A DNA stretch of 64,000 nt from Bacteroidales bacterium (GTDB lineage: Bacteria; Bacteroidota; Bacteroidia; Bacteroidales; F082), in assembly GCA_024400425.1 (NCBI GenBank), contig JAKSMV010000014.1, forward strand, positions 1-64,000, written 5' to 3'. This document shows, in pieces, positions 17,331 to 25,685 of this stretch (positions within the stretch are counted from its first letter, which is position 1; every line of letters begins with the position of its first letter). The translations under genes were made by a program, and so were the position numbers. The notes beneath the pieces are model-generated. The model ran no database searches, was not told where the DNA came from, and was given only the letters and a program-made list of their open reading frames with translations.

Positions 17331-17338
17331 TATATTTG
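17331..17338 (+). promoter_or_regulatory. Promoter with -33 and -7 elements
   Basis: TATATTTG (TAnnTTTG) preceded by CTTG at 17307-17310 with 20 bp between, close to the Bacteroidetes -33/-7 spacing. It lies 30 nt before ATG 17369. Confidence 0.65.
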
Positions 17339-17368
17339 CAGCAGTATTAACCCCAAAATCAAAACACT

Positions 17369-17596
17369 ATGGATAAAATGATTGAGAAGATTGCCCAAGC
17401 CGAAGGCTTTTCATGGGCAGATGCCGAAGCCAAACTGAACCTGATTTACCACAAGATGAACGGTGCCGAAATCAAGTCGTTCCACGACGAGTTTATGGTC
17501 TGGCTCATGGACGAAAAGAAAATGAACTACAAGTCGATTCTGCAAACCGCACCCGACGAGTTGCACGAAATTTTCGTCAACGAGTTCAAAAAATGA
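17369..17596 (+). CDS. Small acidic helical protein, unknown
   Basis: 75 residues, soluble, rich in Glu/Lys/Met and predicted to be all-helical (IEKIAQAEGFSWADAEAKL; SFHDEFMVWLMDEKKM). It has a well-formed promoter and is followed by a second small gene with a separate promoter. Family and function are not recognised. Codon use matches neighbouring genes, which supports a real gene. Confidence 0.7.
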   Translation: MDKMIEKIAQAEGFSWADAEAKLNLIYHKMNGAEIKSFHDEFMVWLMDEKKMNYKSILQTAPDELHEIFVNEFKK

Positions 17597-17617
17597 TTCG
17601 CATGGCTTAAAAAGTAG

Positions 17618-17625
17618 TATCTTTG
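17618..17625 (+). promoter_or_regulatory. -7 promoter element TATCTTTG
   Basis: TAnnTTTG match between two small genes, 25 nt before ATG 17651. It supports the 52-codon gene downstream. Confidence 0.6.
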
Positions 17626-17650
17626 CCGCCCAAATCAACTAACATCTAAA

Positions 17651-17809
17651 ATGGACGTACCCAAAGACGACGTAAACTCCCAGTTTACATTTACTTACGA
17701 CAACATCCGTGGCACTGTGCACGTTGTCGATAAACTCACAGGCGAAGAATTTGACTTATTGAAAGAAGACACCGGCTGGTTTGATGCCGAGTTCAAATTG
17801 GACGTTTAG
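17651..17809 (+). CDS. Very small protein (52 residues), unknown
   Basis: ATG 17651 to TAG 17807-17809. It reads MDVPKDDVNSQFTFTYDNIR at the start and ends WFDAEFKLDV: soluble, acidic, probably a small beta-sheet domain (GTVHVVDKLTGEEFDLL). It has its own TAnnTTTG promoter, and codon choice resembles neighbouring genes. It falls below common length cut-offs and is easily missed. Function unknown; possibly a small partner of the 75-residue protein just upstream. Confidence 0.6.
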   Translation: MDVPKDDVNSQFTFTYDNIRGTVHVVDKLTGEEFDLLKEDTGWFDAEFKLDV

Positions 17810-17877
17810 GAAACATCATCCCAATTCTTGCGAACCACTTCTGTAAGTGTTTTTCATACTTGTTTATGGCTTTTTTC

Positions 17878-17885
17878 TATTTTTG
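17878..17885 (+). promoter_or_regulatory. -7 promoter element TATTTTTG
   Basis: TAnnTTTG match 23 nt before the ATG of the T9SS protein at 17909. Confidence 0.6.
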
Positions 17886-17908
17886 CAAAATCATAAACAT
17901 GTTCAAAA

Positions 17909-19945
17909 ATGAAAAAACACCTACTGATTATGCTCGCCGCAATGATTTCGGCCACAGCATGGGCCCAAAATCGCGAAATGGTTTTCCAAGAGTTTTTTGA
18001 TGGCAGTTCCATGCCTTCGGGCTGGACGGTAAGCGGTCTAGGGACTGTGAATTGGTCCGTCTCGCCCACCAATAATGCCGGAGGCAACGCCAACGAACTG
18101 ATGCTCAACTGGGATCCTTCGTTCGAAGGACTCTCAAGGATGATATTCCCTGCCGTCGATTTGACGGGCATTGCCGGAGTCACTTTTTCGTTCAAGCATT
18201 ATCTCGACAATTTCCATAATCCCAGCGACCTTGGCGTAGCCACCTCGTCGGATGGCGGCGCCACTTGGAACGAGTGCTGGCGCGAAAGCTTCTCAACGAC
18301 AGGCATCTATACAAAAAGCCTCGACATCGCCAATGCCGACATGGGCAAGCCAAATGTGCTGTTTTGCATCTTCTACGAAGGCAATAGCGTGAGCATGAAT
18401 TATTGGTATTTTGACGACATCAGCATTTACACCAACACCAATTTCGACCTTGGAATCAATGTCATCGATGTGCCAGAAAACATCGCTTGCGGCGACCTTA
18501 ACATCGGGATGCAAGTGACCAACTACGGACTCACCGAAATCAACTCCATCGAGGCAAGCTACCAAATTGACGGACAGGAACCTGTAGTTGAAGTCTTCAA
18601 CCTGGATATTCCATCATTAGAATCAGCGACCTTGGATTTTGCCGAAGCCGCCAACTTCATGCCAGGCGTCAGCACCGTAAAGATGGAACTTCTGCAAGTG
18701 AACGGCACGCACGACGACGATGCCTCTGACGACATTCTGTCGAAAGAAATCAACGTACATCTGGACTTTGCAGAAAGAATACCGATGATTGAGCATTTTT
18801 CGGCTTCAACCTGTTTTCCTTGCGTGCAAGTCAACGCGACCATGAACGAGTTTTGTGCCGCCCACCCCGACATGTTCACCTATGTCAAATATGTCACCGA
18901 TTTCCCCTATCCAGGCGACCCTTATTTCACACAGGAATGCTACGTAAGACAATACCATTACAATGTTTCAGGCGTACCACAAGTGTTTATCGATGGCTCC
19001 GAGACAGAATCGACAACACCAAGCGAAAACGAATTCAACAATCATCACCACACGATGGCTCCCATCGACATTCGCGGCGCTTTCTACACCGAAGGCAATA
19101 TGATTCACGTTTCAGTTGACCTCATGCCTTACAACGATTTGGAAGGACTCACCGTTTATGTCGCTGTCAACGAAAAGACTACGACAGGAAATGTGGGCAC
19201 CAACGGCGAGACTGAATTCCACCATGTGATGATGAAAATGTTGCCCAATGCCGATGGAACACCTATGAATTTCACGGCTGGAGAAACAGAACATCTTGAT
19301 TTCAGCTATGACATGTCAACAACATTCGTCGAGGAAATGAACGATTTGGAAGTGGCCGTTTGGGTTGAAGACCATGTCGCACATTTCATCCACAACAGCC
19401 ATTTCCTCTACGAAACCGAGAATTATCCCTATCCTGTGGAAAACCTGACTCTGACCGAAGACGAATCAGGCGAAGAAAACAAGATGAGCGTTTTGTGGGA
19501 CCAACCCTCCGATGGAAATCCTGTAGGCTACAATGTTTTCGTGAACGGCAGCCTCGTGGCCGAAAGCACAGCGGAAACGGAATATTACTTCGCTTCTGAT
19601 TTTGGCAAGTTTTACATTGCTGAAGTCCAAGCGGTTTATGAAAACGGCAACACCTCGGTGAAACAAATCGCCACGAAAACCAACACTTGGACCGTTAGCG
19701 AAGACACACCGGTGCCGTTGACAATGTTCCCAAATCCTGCTGATAACCAAGTTGTTTTGCAAGCTGGCTCACCTATCCAAAGCATTTGCATTTACAATAT
19801 GCTCGGAACATTGGTCGATAGCGTCACCTTAAACAACACGACGGCCAACCTGAATCTTGCCAAATACCAAAGCGGCATCTATCTCCTCAGCCTCACTTTA
19901 GCCGATGGCAGCAAGATTTCGCAACGCTTGACCATCTCACATTAA
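17909..19945 (+). CDS. T9SS-secreted Omp28-like protein with thioredoxin-like domain (copy A)
   Basis: 678 residues. Order: signal peptide cut before Gln (TAWA/QNRE); choice-of-anchor-J/MAM-like module (about 25-175); CARDB-like Ig module (about 180-285); Omp28-type thioredoxin-like domain starting at IPMIEHFSASTCFPC, with a CxxC at Cys302-Cys305 and a probable cis-Pro in GVPQVFIDG; then a fibronectin-like module; and a type-A T9SS sorting domain (MFPNPADNQVVLQ ... GIYLLSLTLADG). The protein is therefore exported to the surface or medium. The CxxC suggests disulfide chemistry or simply a structural disulfide. It is a tandem paralogue of the gene at 19976, 30 bp downstream. Confidence 0.85.
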   Translation: MKKHLLIMLAAMISATAWAQNREMVFQEFFDGSSMPSGWTVSGLGTVNWSVSPTNNAGGNANELMLNWDPSFEGLSRMIFPAVDLTGIAGVTFSFKHYLDNFHNPSDLGVATSSDGGATWNECWRESFSTTGIYTKSLDIANADMGKPNVLFCIFYEGNSVSMNYWYFDDISIYTNTNFDLGINVIDVPENIACGDLNIGMQVTNYGLTEINSIEASYQIDGQEPVVEVFNLDIPSLESATLDFAEAANFMPGVSTVKMELLQVNGTHDDDASDDILSKEINVHLDFAERIPMIEHFSASTCFPCVQVNATMNEFCAAHPDMFTYVKYVTDFPYPGDPYFTQECYVRQYHYNVSGVPQVFIDGSETESTTPSENEFNNHHHTMAPIDIRGAFYTEGNMIHVSVDLMPYNDLEGLTVYVAVNEKTTTGNVGTNGETEFHHVMMKMLPNADGTPMNFTAGETEHLDFSYDMSTTFVEEMNDLEVAVWVEDHVAHFIHNSHFLYETENYPYPVENLTLTEDESGEENKMSVLWDQPSDGNPVGYNVFVNGSLVAESTAETEYYFASDFGKFYIAEVQAVYENGNTSVKQIATKTNTWTVSEDTPVPLTMFPNPADNQVVLQAGSPIQSICIYNMLGTLVDSVTLNNTTANLNLAKYQSGIYLLSLTLADGSKISQRLTISH

Positions 19946-19975
19946 CCGATAATAAATTGATAAATAACTGATTAT

Positions 19976-22024
19976 ATGAAAAAAGCATTCATCATTCTCG
20001 CCATGCTCCTTTCGGTTTCAGCCATGGCCCAAAACCGCGGCGTCATCTTGCAGGAATCTTTCGACAGCAATTCCATGCCGGCAGGATGGCAAATAACCGA
20101 AGGCGGATTCAGCAACTGGACTATTTCGCCTACGACCTACGCCGGAGGCACCCCGAAAGAACTGCATCTCAGCTGGAGTCCTTATTTCAATACACCTACG
20201 CGCATGGTTTTCAATGCCGTTGACCTGACGGGCATTTACACTGTCACCTTTTCATTCAACCATTATGTGACGCATGTAACCCAGCCTTGCACCATTTCCA
20301 TCGAGACTTCCTCAAATGGCGGCAACACTTGGAACCGCTGTTTTTCGAGAAGCGTCGATTATGACCAAATCATGCTTTATGAAGAAAGTTTCGACATCAC
20401 CAATGCCGACATGGGTCAAGCTAATGTGTTGTTTTCCATTTATATAGAGCCATACGTCAGCAGCACCTATTTTGATGACTGGTATTTCGACAACATCCTC
20501 ATCATGGGCGAACAAGGCAGCGACGTGCTCGACTTGGGCATCAGCACCATCAACGTCGCTGACGAGATTGGCAGTGGCGACAGAACCATGGGGATGCTGG
20601 TCCGCAATTTCGGAACCATCAACATCACTTCCGTTGAGGCGAGCTATCAGGTTGGCGACAACCAGCCAGTCAGCGAAACCTTCTCGGTGAATATCCCACC
20701 CATGGAAGCCACCAATCTGACTTTTGCCGAGCCAGCCAATTTTGCCTTGGGCGACTATACTTTGAACATGGAAATCATCAAAGTGAACGGCACCGCCGAT
20801 GACGACCAAAGTGACGACCAGATGTCGAAAAACATCACCGCAAACTTGGGTTACACGCAAAAGATACCGTTGTTGGAGGTCTTCTCGTCATCGGGTTGCG
20901 AACCTTGCGTTGCGCTGAATGCCCAAATGCAAACACTTTGCGACAACAATCCTGGCAAGTATTCCTACATAAAATACTGCATGAACGCACCTTACGACCC
21001 ATATTATACGTTTGACGTCACCCAACGCGGCAATCACCTGCCGCCCCACCGCGAAGTGCCTTTCGCCCCATTCGTCTATATGGATTGCGAATGCCTGATG
21101 AACTATGCGCCTTCGCAAGAGCTTTTTGATGGTCACTGCGACATGCTCTCGCCCATCGAAATCCGCGGCTCATTCTACACCGAAGGCTCAATAGTTTATA
21201 TTTCAGCCGATGTCTTGTCGTACATGGACATGACTGACGCCAGCATCTGGGTCTCTGTCAACGAGAAAGTCACGACTGGCAACGTCGGTTCAAATGGCGA
21301 AACGGAATTCCATCACGTCATGATGAAACTGCTGCCCGATGGCACAGGAAAGACTTTCAGCATTAGGCAAGGCGAAGTCAAGCATTTCGACTACAATTAT
21401 GACATGTCAACGACATTTGTCGAAGAGATGGACGATTTGGAAGTCGTGGTTTGGGTTGAGGAACCTGGCATTGAAAACGCACTGAACAGCCGTTTCATGT
21501 ACGAAACCGCCAATCATCCCTATCCTGTCGAGAATCTGATTCTCACCAAGGAAGGAACCACTTTCACCGCTTCGTGGAACGCACCCGAAAACGCCAACCC
21601 GACGGGCTACAACGTGACGCTGAATGGCGCTTTGGTCGTTGAAAACGGTACGGCTACTAGCTATTCCTTCGCTGAAGAAAGCGGGAAGTTCTATATCGTT
21701 GAAGTTCAGGCCGTGTATGGCGACGAGATGGTCTCGGTAAAACGTGTCATCACGAGCTACGAGATTCTGGAAGTTGACGAAAACGAAGCCACCGATTGCA
21801 AGGTATTCCCGAATCCAACTCACGACCGCGTTACCCTTCAAGCAACTGAAACAATCAAAAACGCCGCTGTCTATGACATGATGGGGAAATTGATTAATGC
21901 AGTCAAAATTGATGGCAAAACCTTTGAAATGGATTTCTCCGATTATGGCAACGGGATGTATTTCATCAAGTTGCAGATGGCTGACGGCAAGAGCGAGATT
22001 TGTAGGGTTGCTGTGGCTCGATAA
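19976..22024 (+). CDS. T9SS-secreted Omp28-like protein with thioredoxin-like domain (copy B)
   Basis: 682 residues, same architecture as copy A: signal peptide cut before Gln (SAMA/QNRG), anchor-J module, Ig module, thioredoxin-like domain with SSGCEPC (Cys308-Cys311), fibronectin-like module and T9SS sorting domain (VFPNPTHDRVTLQ ... GMYFIKLQMADG). Near-identical stretches with copy A (VNEKVTTGNVGSNGETEFHH, FHHVMMKLLP, YDMSTTFVEEM) show an old tandem duplication, while the active-site loop has diverged from CFPC to CEPC and the cis-Pro region reads VPFAPFVYMD. Both genes share one strand and end at the terminator at 22049-22077. Confidence 0.85.
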   Translation: MKKAFIILAMLLSVSAMAQNRGVILQESFDSNSMPAGWQITEGGFSNWTISPTTYAGGTPKELHLSWSPYFNTPTRMVFNAVDLTGIYTVTFSFNHYVTHVTQPCTISIETSSNGGNTWNRCFSRSVDYDQIMLYEESFDITNADMGQANVLFSIYIEPYVSSTYFDDWYFDNILIMGEQGSDVLDLGISTINVADEIGSGDRTMGMLVRNFGTINITSVEASYQVGDNQPVSETFSVNIPPMEATNLTFAEPANFALGDYTLNMEIIKVNGTADDDQSDDQMSKNITANLGYTQKIPLLEVFSSSGCEPCVALNAQMQTLCDNNPGKYSYIKYCMNAPYDPYYTFDVTQRGNHLPPHREVPFAPFVYMDCECLMNYAPSQELFDGHCDMLSPIEIRGSFYTEGSIVYISADVLSYMDMTDASIWVSVNEKVTTGNVGSNGETEFHHVMMKLLPDGTGKTFSIRQGEVKHFDYNYDMSTTFVEEMDDLEVVVWVEEPGIENALNSRFMYETANHPYPVENLILTKEGTTFTASWNAPENANPTGYNVTLNGALVVENGTATSYSFAEESGKFYIVEVQAVYGDEMVSVKRVITSYEILEVDENEATDCKVFPNPTHDRVTLQATETIKNAAVYDMMGKLINAVKIDGKTFEMDFSDYGNGMYFIKLQMADGKSEICRVAVAR

Positions 22025-22048
22025 TACTATAAGGCCTTAATACCACAG

Positions 22049-22077
22049 AAAAAGCCACCCAAAAAGGATGGCTTTTT
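22049..22077. terminator. Bidirectional terminator between convergent genes
   Basis: AAAAAGCCA (22049-22057) pairs with TGGCTTTTT (22069-22077); A and T runs flank both sides. It serves the tandem T9SS genes and the convergent deiminase gene. Confidence 0.8.
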
Positions 22078-22100
22078 TCAGGTTAATATGCTGCCTTATC

Positions 22101-24374
22101 TCACTTCACCACTACCTTGATGACGCTGTCGTTCATTCTGACGACATAAACGCCCTTTTCAAGGTCCACAGTTTGCTTGCCGTTCACTTCCACTTCCTTG
22201 ACTTTCTGGCCAAGTGTGTTGTAGATGATAGCAAGGCCTTCGCCTTCGATGGTGAACTGGCCGTTGCTTGGGTTAGGATAAAGCTTAAGCACGTTGGCGT
22301 TTTCTGAGACGCTAAGTAAATCTTCATTCACCAAAACCATGAATTGCAGTTCGCCATCAGCCGATTGAACTTTAACAAAGGTGTTTTCGTAGCCTTTACC
22401 CGCTTGAACTTTAGGAGTAAATTTGATAGAGAAATATTCATTGTGAGCCATGGTGTATGGAAGCTCGTGCTGTGGTTCAATATTCAGAATCGGGGTATCG
22501 CCAACTTCTTCGATAGAATTAATCTTAATGGTTTCGTGGGTGCCGAAATTACGGTTTTGCAGAACAGCTTCTGCACCATCTTCATCTTCAACATAAACGT
22601 TTGGAGAACCAACAAGCACCAAACCTGAATCCCAAATGGTCTTCCGCATCATGGCTTGGATTCTTCTTTCGCCAACTGAGGTAATGAGCTTGATTTCACC
22701 ATTGAAATAGACATCATCCTTTCCGGGAGGGAAGAGCGCGTCAAAGACGACATTGAATGTCACCGATTGGCCAACTTGCAAGGTGTAAGGAAGCGAAGGA
22801 TTGCCATAATCGCCCATCAAATGATAGTCTTGGTCGTAGAGGATGTCCGAAATGACAACATCGTTTTCGGTTTCGTTTTTCACAGTGAATGACTGTGTAT
22901 CAGTGAATGAATTGAACCACAGCGTATCCGGTGTGATAATCAATTCGCCAGCGGGTTCGTGCGCTTCCATCGTGAAATGGTGTGGGTCGAGTTCGGCAAA
23001 GACAGGTTGCGTGTAGCGGTGTCCCGATTCATCGGCACCGAAAACGTAATAATCGATTTCCGAACCACCCTGATAACCAGTGATGTAACCAACATATTCG
23101 TCAGGATTGCCGGTTGGAGTCATGTGGGCAACTTGATATTCGCCGCCATCGATGCTGTAATAGACCAACAGCGAATCTTGCTTCAGTTCTTCACCACTAT
23201 AGGCGATGAACTTGCTGACTACGGGGATGGATTCTTGCCATTCCTGTTCGCCAAAAAGCACATTGCGGTGATCGACGAAAAGCATGTCGAAGTCCATAAT
23301 GCCACGGGTGCGGCAATGCAGGGCATCGGTGTTTTCCCAACTAATGCTGTAATCGTTATTTGTCACGCCTACGATTTCATAACCTGGCATGGCTTCCTGA
23401 TAGACGGCCAAGGCGTTGGTGTTGTAAGTCGAGTTGGTGCCCAACGGAACATAAACCGAATGGTTCAGAATCAGGCTGTTGGTGTAAGGTGCCAAGGTGT
23501 AGCCGCCTGGTTCGTCAACGCGGTACACTTTGTAAGGATAGCCCCAGCAGCAGTTGGTGGTCTCGAAATATTCGGCCACTTCTTCATAATACTGATAGCG
23601 CGGATTGTTTTGCGGCAAGCGGGCAATCAAGATCTTGTCGGGAGCAAGATATTTGCCCCAGCAATCGACGTGGGCGATGTAGTCGCCTTGCGGGTCGATG
23701 GTGATATGGTAAGGGTCGATGCCAAGGTAGTCGCGCATCTTGTTGCGGACATTGGCTTCGTTGTAGCCGTTTTCCTGAACGACCAATTCATCGCTAACGC
23801 CGTGGCCACGACCATCTTCCATCATGTTGCCGCCGGTGTGTTCGAGGTTCATGCCGTACATCGGGATGTTCCAGAAATTGGCAAACACGCCAGAAACATT
23901 GTCATCGTTCGGACGCGGACGGTTATAGACATTATCGACGATGGCAGGTTCGCGGTCTTCGAAAATATACCACGGACCGTAGTCGCGGACCCAATAGGAA
24001 TCGGTAGGAGCATTGACGAAAGTCACGTTGTTCATGTTCACACCTGCATTCTGGAAAGAGTTCTGGGCACCATTTTGGTATGAACTTGACACTACACAAT
24101 AAACATGGCAGTTGTTTGACAACTGAACCACAAGGCTTTCCGGAATGCCGAGAGGGTAACGGATCAACACACCTTGCATAGGTTCAAATTCGGCCACGAA
24201 ACGAGGCTCGCCCGCAGGTGGGTCGGTTTCAACGAAGTTTACACCACGAGTGGTGTTGTACATTTCTTCTTCGGAGAGATAGTGCCATCTCTTCCAGTCA
24301 GGTTTCTTTTCCTGAGCAAAACTGACCGTTGTCATCAAGGCCAGTAAGGTAAAGATTGATAGAAAACGTTTCAT
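22101..24374 (-). CDS. Secreted peptidylarginine deiminase (PPAD-like), T9SS
   Basis: The start is set at 24374 (MKRFLSIFTLL), giving 757 residues; the signal peptide is cut before Gln (SFA/QEKK). The catalytic domain belongs to the guanidino-modifying superfamily and matches the Porphyromonas gingivalis enzyme PPAD, which converts C-terminal peptidyl-arginine to citrulline. Residues equivalent to the PPAD set are present: Asp131 (WVRDYGPW), His235 and Asp237 (IAHVDCWG), Asn299 (PYTNSLILN), Cys354 (DALHCRTRG), plus the substrate-carboxylate arginines Arg152 and Arg154 (YNRPRPND), Trp128 and Tyr232. Ig-like modules (about 370-680) and a T9SS sorting domain (LYPNPSNGQFTIEG) follow. Agmatine deiminase is the alternative family, but the secretion signals and the Arg pair favour protein substrates. 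Its promoter is at 24399-24406. Confidence 0.9.
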   Translation of the reverse strand: MKRFLSIFTLLALMTTVSFAQEKKPDWKRWHYLSEEEMYNTTRGVNFVETDPPAGEPRFVAEFEPMQGVLIRYPLGIPESLVVQLSNNCHVYCVVSSSYQNGAQNSFQNAGVNMNNVTFVNAPTDSYWVRDYGPWYIFEDREPAIVDNVYNRPRPNDDNVSGVFANFWNIPMYGMNLEHTGGNMMEDGRGHGVSDELVVQENGYNEANVRNKMRDYLGIDPYHITIDPQGDYIAHVDCWGKYLAPDKILIARLPQNNPRYQYYEEVAEYFETTNCCWGYPYKVYRVDEPGGYTLAPYTNSLILNHSVYVPLGTNSTYNTNALAVYQEAMPGYEIVGVTNNDYSISWENTDALHCRTRGIMDFDMLFVDHRNVLFGEQEWQESIPVVSKFIAYSGEELKQDSLLVYYSIDGGEYQVAHMTPTGNPDEYVGYITGYQGGSEIDYYVFGADESGHRYTQPVFAELDPHHFTMEAHEPAGELIITPDTLWFNSFTDTQSFTVKNETENDVVISDILYDQDYHLMGDYGNPSLPYTLQVGQSVTFNVVFDALFPPGKDDVYFNGEIKLITSVGERRIQAMMRKTIWDSGLVLVGSPNVYVEDEDGAEAVLQNRNFGTHETIKINSIEEVGDTPILNIEPQHELPYTMAHNEYFSIKFTPKVQAGKGYENTFVKVQSADGELQFMVLVNEDLLSVSENANVLKLYPNPSNGQFTIEGEGLAIIYNTLGQKVKEVEVNGKQTVDLEKGVYVVRMNDSVIKVVVK

Positions 24375-24398
24375 TTTGAATGAATTATTTTGAAGAGG

Positions 24399-24406
24399 CA
24401 AAAATA
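24399..24406 (-). promoter_or_regulatory. -7 promoter element TATTTTTG of the deiminase gene
   Basis: TAnnTTTG match 24 nt upstream of ATG 24374 and 8 nt past the stop of the arginase-like gene, supporting the shorter start over 24401, which overlaps the element. Confidence 0.65.
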
Positions 24407-24414
24407 GTAAAAAT

Positions 24415-25590
24415 CTACATCAGTTTCTGATAGAACTGCCACCACTTGTCAGGCAGTTCGTTACGCATGGCTTGGTCGTAGTCTTCCCTTGAGCAAGGAA
24501 TGAAATGGTGACGCTCGAATTTGGCGTCGTCGTCGGTCTTGAACGACATGTCGATCCACCACTTGCCCGAAATCTTGTGGCAGAGAAACACGATGTTGCC
24601 ATCGCCTTCGGCAATCTGGACATTGTAGCGCTTGAAGTCGGTGCTGTCCAGCGTCGGAACATCGTCCTGGCGGTTCGAGAATCCTTCAATGAAATACCAA
24701 ATCATCTCGGCGATGAGGTTCGCCGTGCGCGAATTGATGTCGTAATGCGGATTGTATTCGAAGAAACCGATAGAAGTAAGGCGGTAACTCAAACCGGCAT
24801 AACGCGTCATGCGACAGGCCTCCTCTCCATTGAATCCGTTAGGCGAAGCGTTTTTCACGCCTGGAGCATCGGCAACACGAATCGAACCAATATCGAAACT
24901 CAAGATGTTGGTATTGCGAATCAATGGCTCGGCCAATTCGATATTCTGCTTGATGGAGCCAAGGCGATAGGCATCGAAAAGCAACTGTTTCATCAGCTCA
25001 ATATTCTCGTTATCAACATAATACGATTGATAACCGATGTTGGTGAAATTAAATAGATAATTGGGCTGGTGAAGGATGATATGGCTCATGTAGGAATGCG
25101 AATTCAAGCCTTCCTGGTCGTTACCGATGTCGAACAGCGGGTCGATAGCAGTGATGTTGACGAGCTTTCCCGTGGGTTCATACACCTGATACATCGAATA
25201 GGTGAAATCCTGGCTGGCACCGATGATAATGGGTACTATATGATTCTTGATGAGTTCGGTAAGCACTTGATTGACGGCATAATAGGTGTCGTTAATCTCC
25301 TTTCCGGTTTTCACGTTGCCCAAGTCAACGATTTTCAGGTCGGGCCAATGGTTGAAAAGCTGGTAAAGAGCCTTTCGGATAGGGTCGATGCCATCTTCAC
25401 AGCCATGGTTGTCGATGGCGCCACGCTCATCCTTGATGCCGACCAAAGCCAGCTGCACACCTTCCAAAGTGGGGAATTCGTCTTCGTTGCGGAAGATTGT
25501 GATGGTTTCGCCCAAGGTGTTTTTGCCCGGACGGACATTGGCGACAAAGCATTTTTCGTCAACCGGATCAAGGAACATATTGATTTCCAT
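24415..25590 (-). CDS. Arginase/formimidoylglutamase-fold protein with degenerate metal site
   Basis: 391 residues with the overall ureohydrolase pattern. The manganese-binding motifs are altered: the GGxH motif reads IGASQD, DAHxD reads IDPLFDI, and SxDxDxxDP reads SFDIGSIRVADAPG. Only some acidic ligands remain, so ordinary binuclear-Mn hydrolysis of arginine, agmatine or formimidoylglutamate looks unlikely unless another geometry is used. It sits between a deoxyhypusine-synthase-like gene and the secreted deiminase, in the topA region. It has a TATTTTAG element near 25620 and could be a catalytically dead regulator or a novel amidinohydrolase. The fold assignment is fairly sure, the function is not. 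Confidence 0.75.
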   Translation of the reverse strand: MEINMFLDPVDEKCFVANVRPGKNTLGETITIFRNEDEFPTLEGVQLALVGIKDERGAIDNHGCEDGIDPIRKALYQLFNHWPDLKIVDLGNVKTGKEINDTYYAVNQVLTELIKNHIVPIIIGASQDFTYSMYQVYEPTGKLVNITAIDPLFDIGNDQEGLNSHSYMSHIILHQPNYLFNFTNIGYQSYYVDNENIELMKQLLFDAYRLGSIKQNIELAEPLIRNTNILSFDIGSIRVADAPGVKNASPNGFNGEEACRMTRYAGLSYRLTSIGFFEYNPHYDINSRTANLIAEMIWYFIEGFSNRQDDVPTLDSTDFKRYNVQIAEGDGNIVFLCHKISGKWWIDMSFKTDDDAKFERHHFIPCSREDYDQAMRNELPDKWWQFYQKLM

Positions 25591-25631
25591 AGAGATATTA
25601 TTTTGTCAAACAAGTTGCTAAAATAGAAAAA

Positions 25632-25659
25632 AAACGGGAACGCAAAAGCATTCCCGTTT
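25632..25659 (-). terminator. Rho-independent terminator
   Basis: AAACGGGAA (25632-25640) pairs with TTCCCGTTT (25651-25659); on the minus strand it is followed by a run of eight T. It ends the deoxyhypusine-synthase-like transcript. Confidence 0.85.
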
Positions 25660-25685
25660 AATTCATTTATCGAAAGGCTTGGGGT

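Noticed and set aside
22959..24083. 374-codon plus-strand ORF across the deiminase gene
   Set aside because: Shadow of a strongly supported minus-strand gene with catalytic motifs; no promoter or family resemblance.
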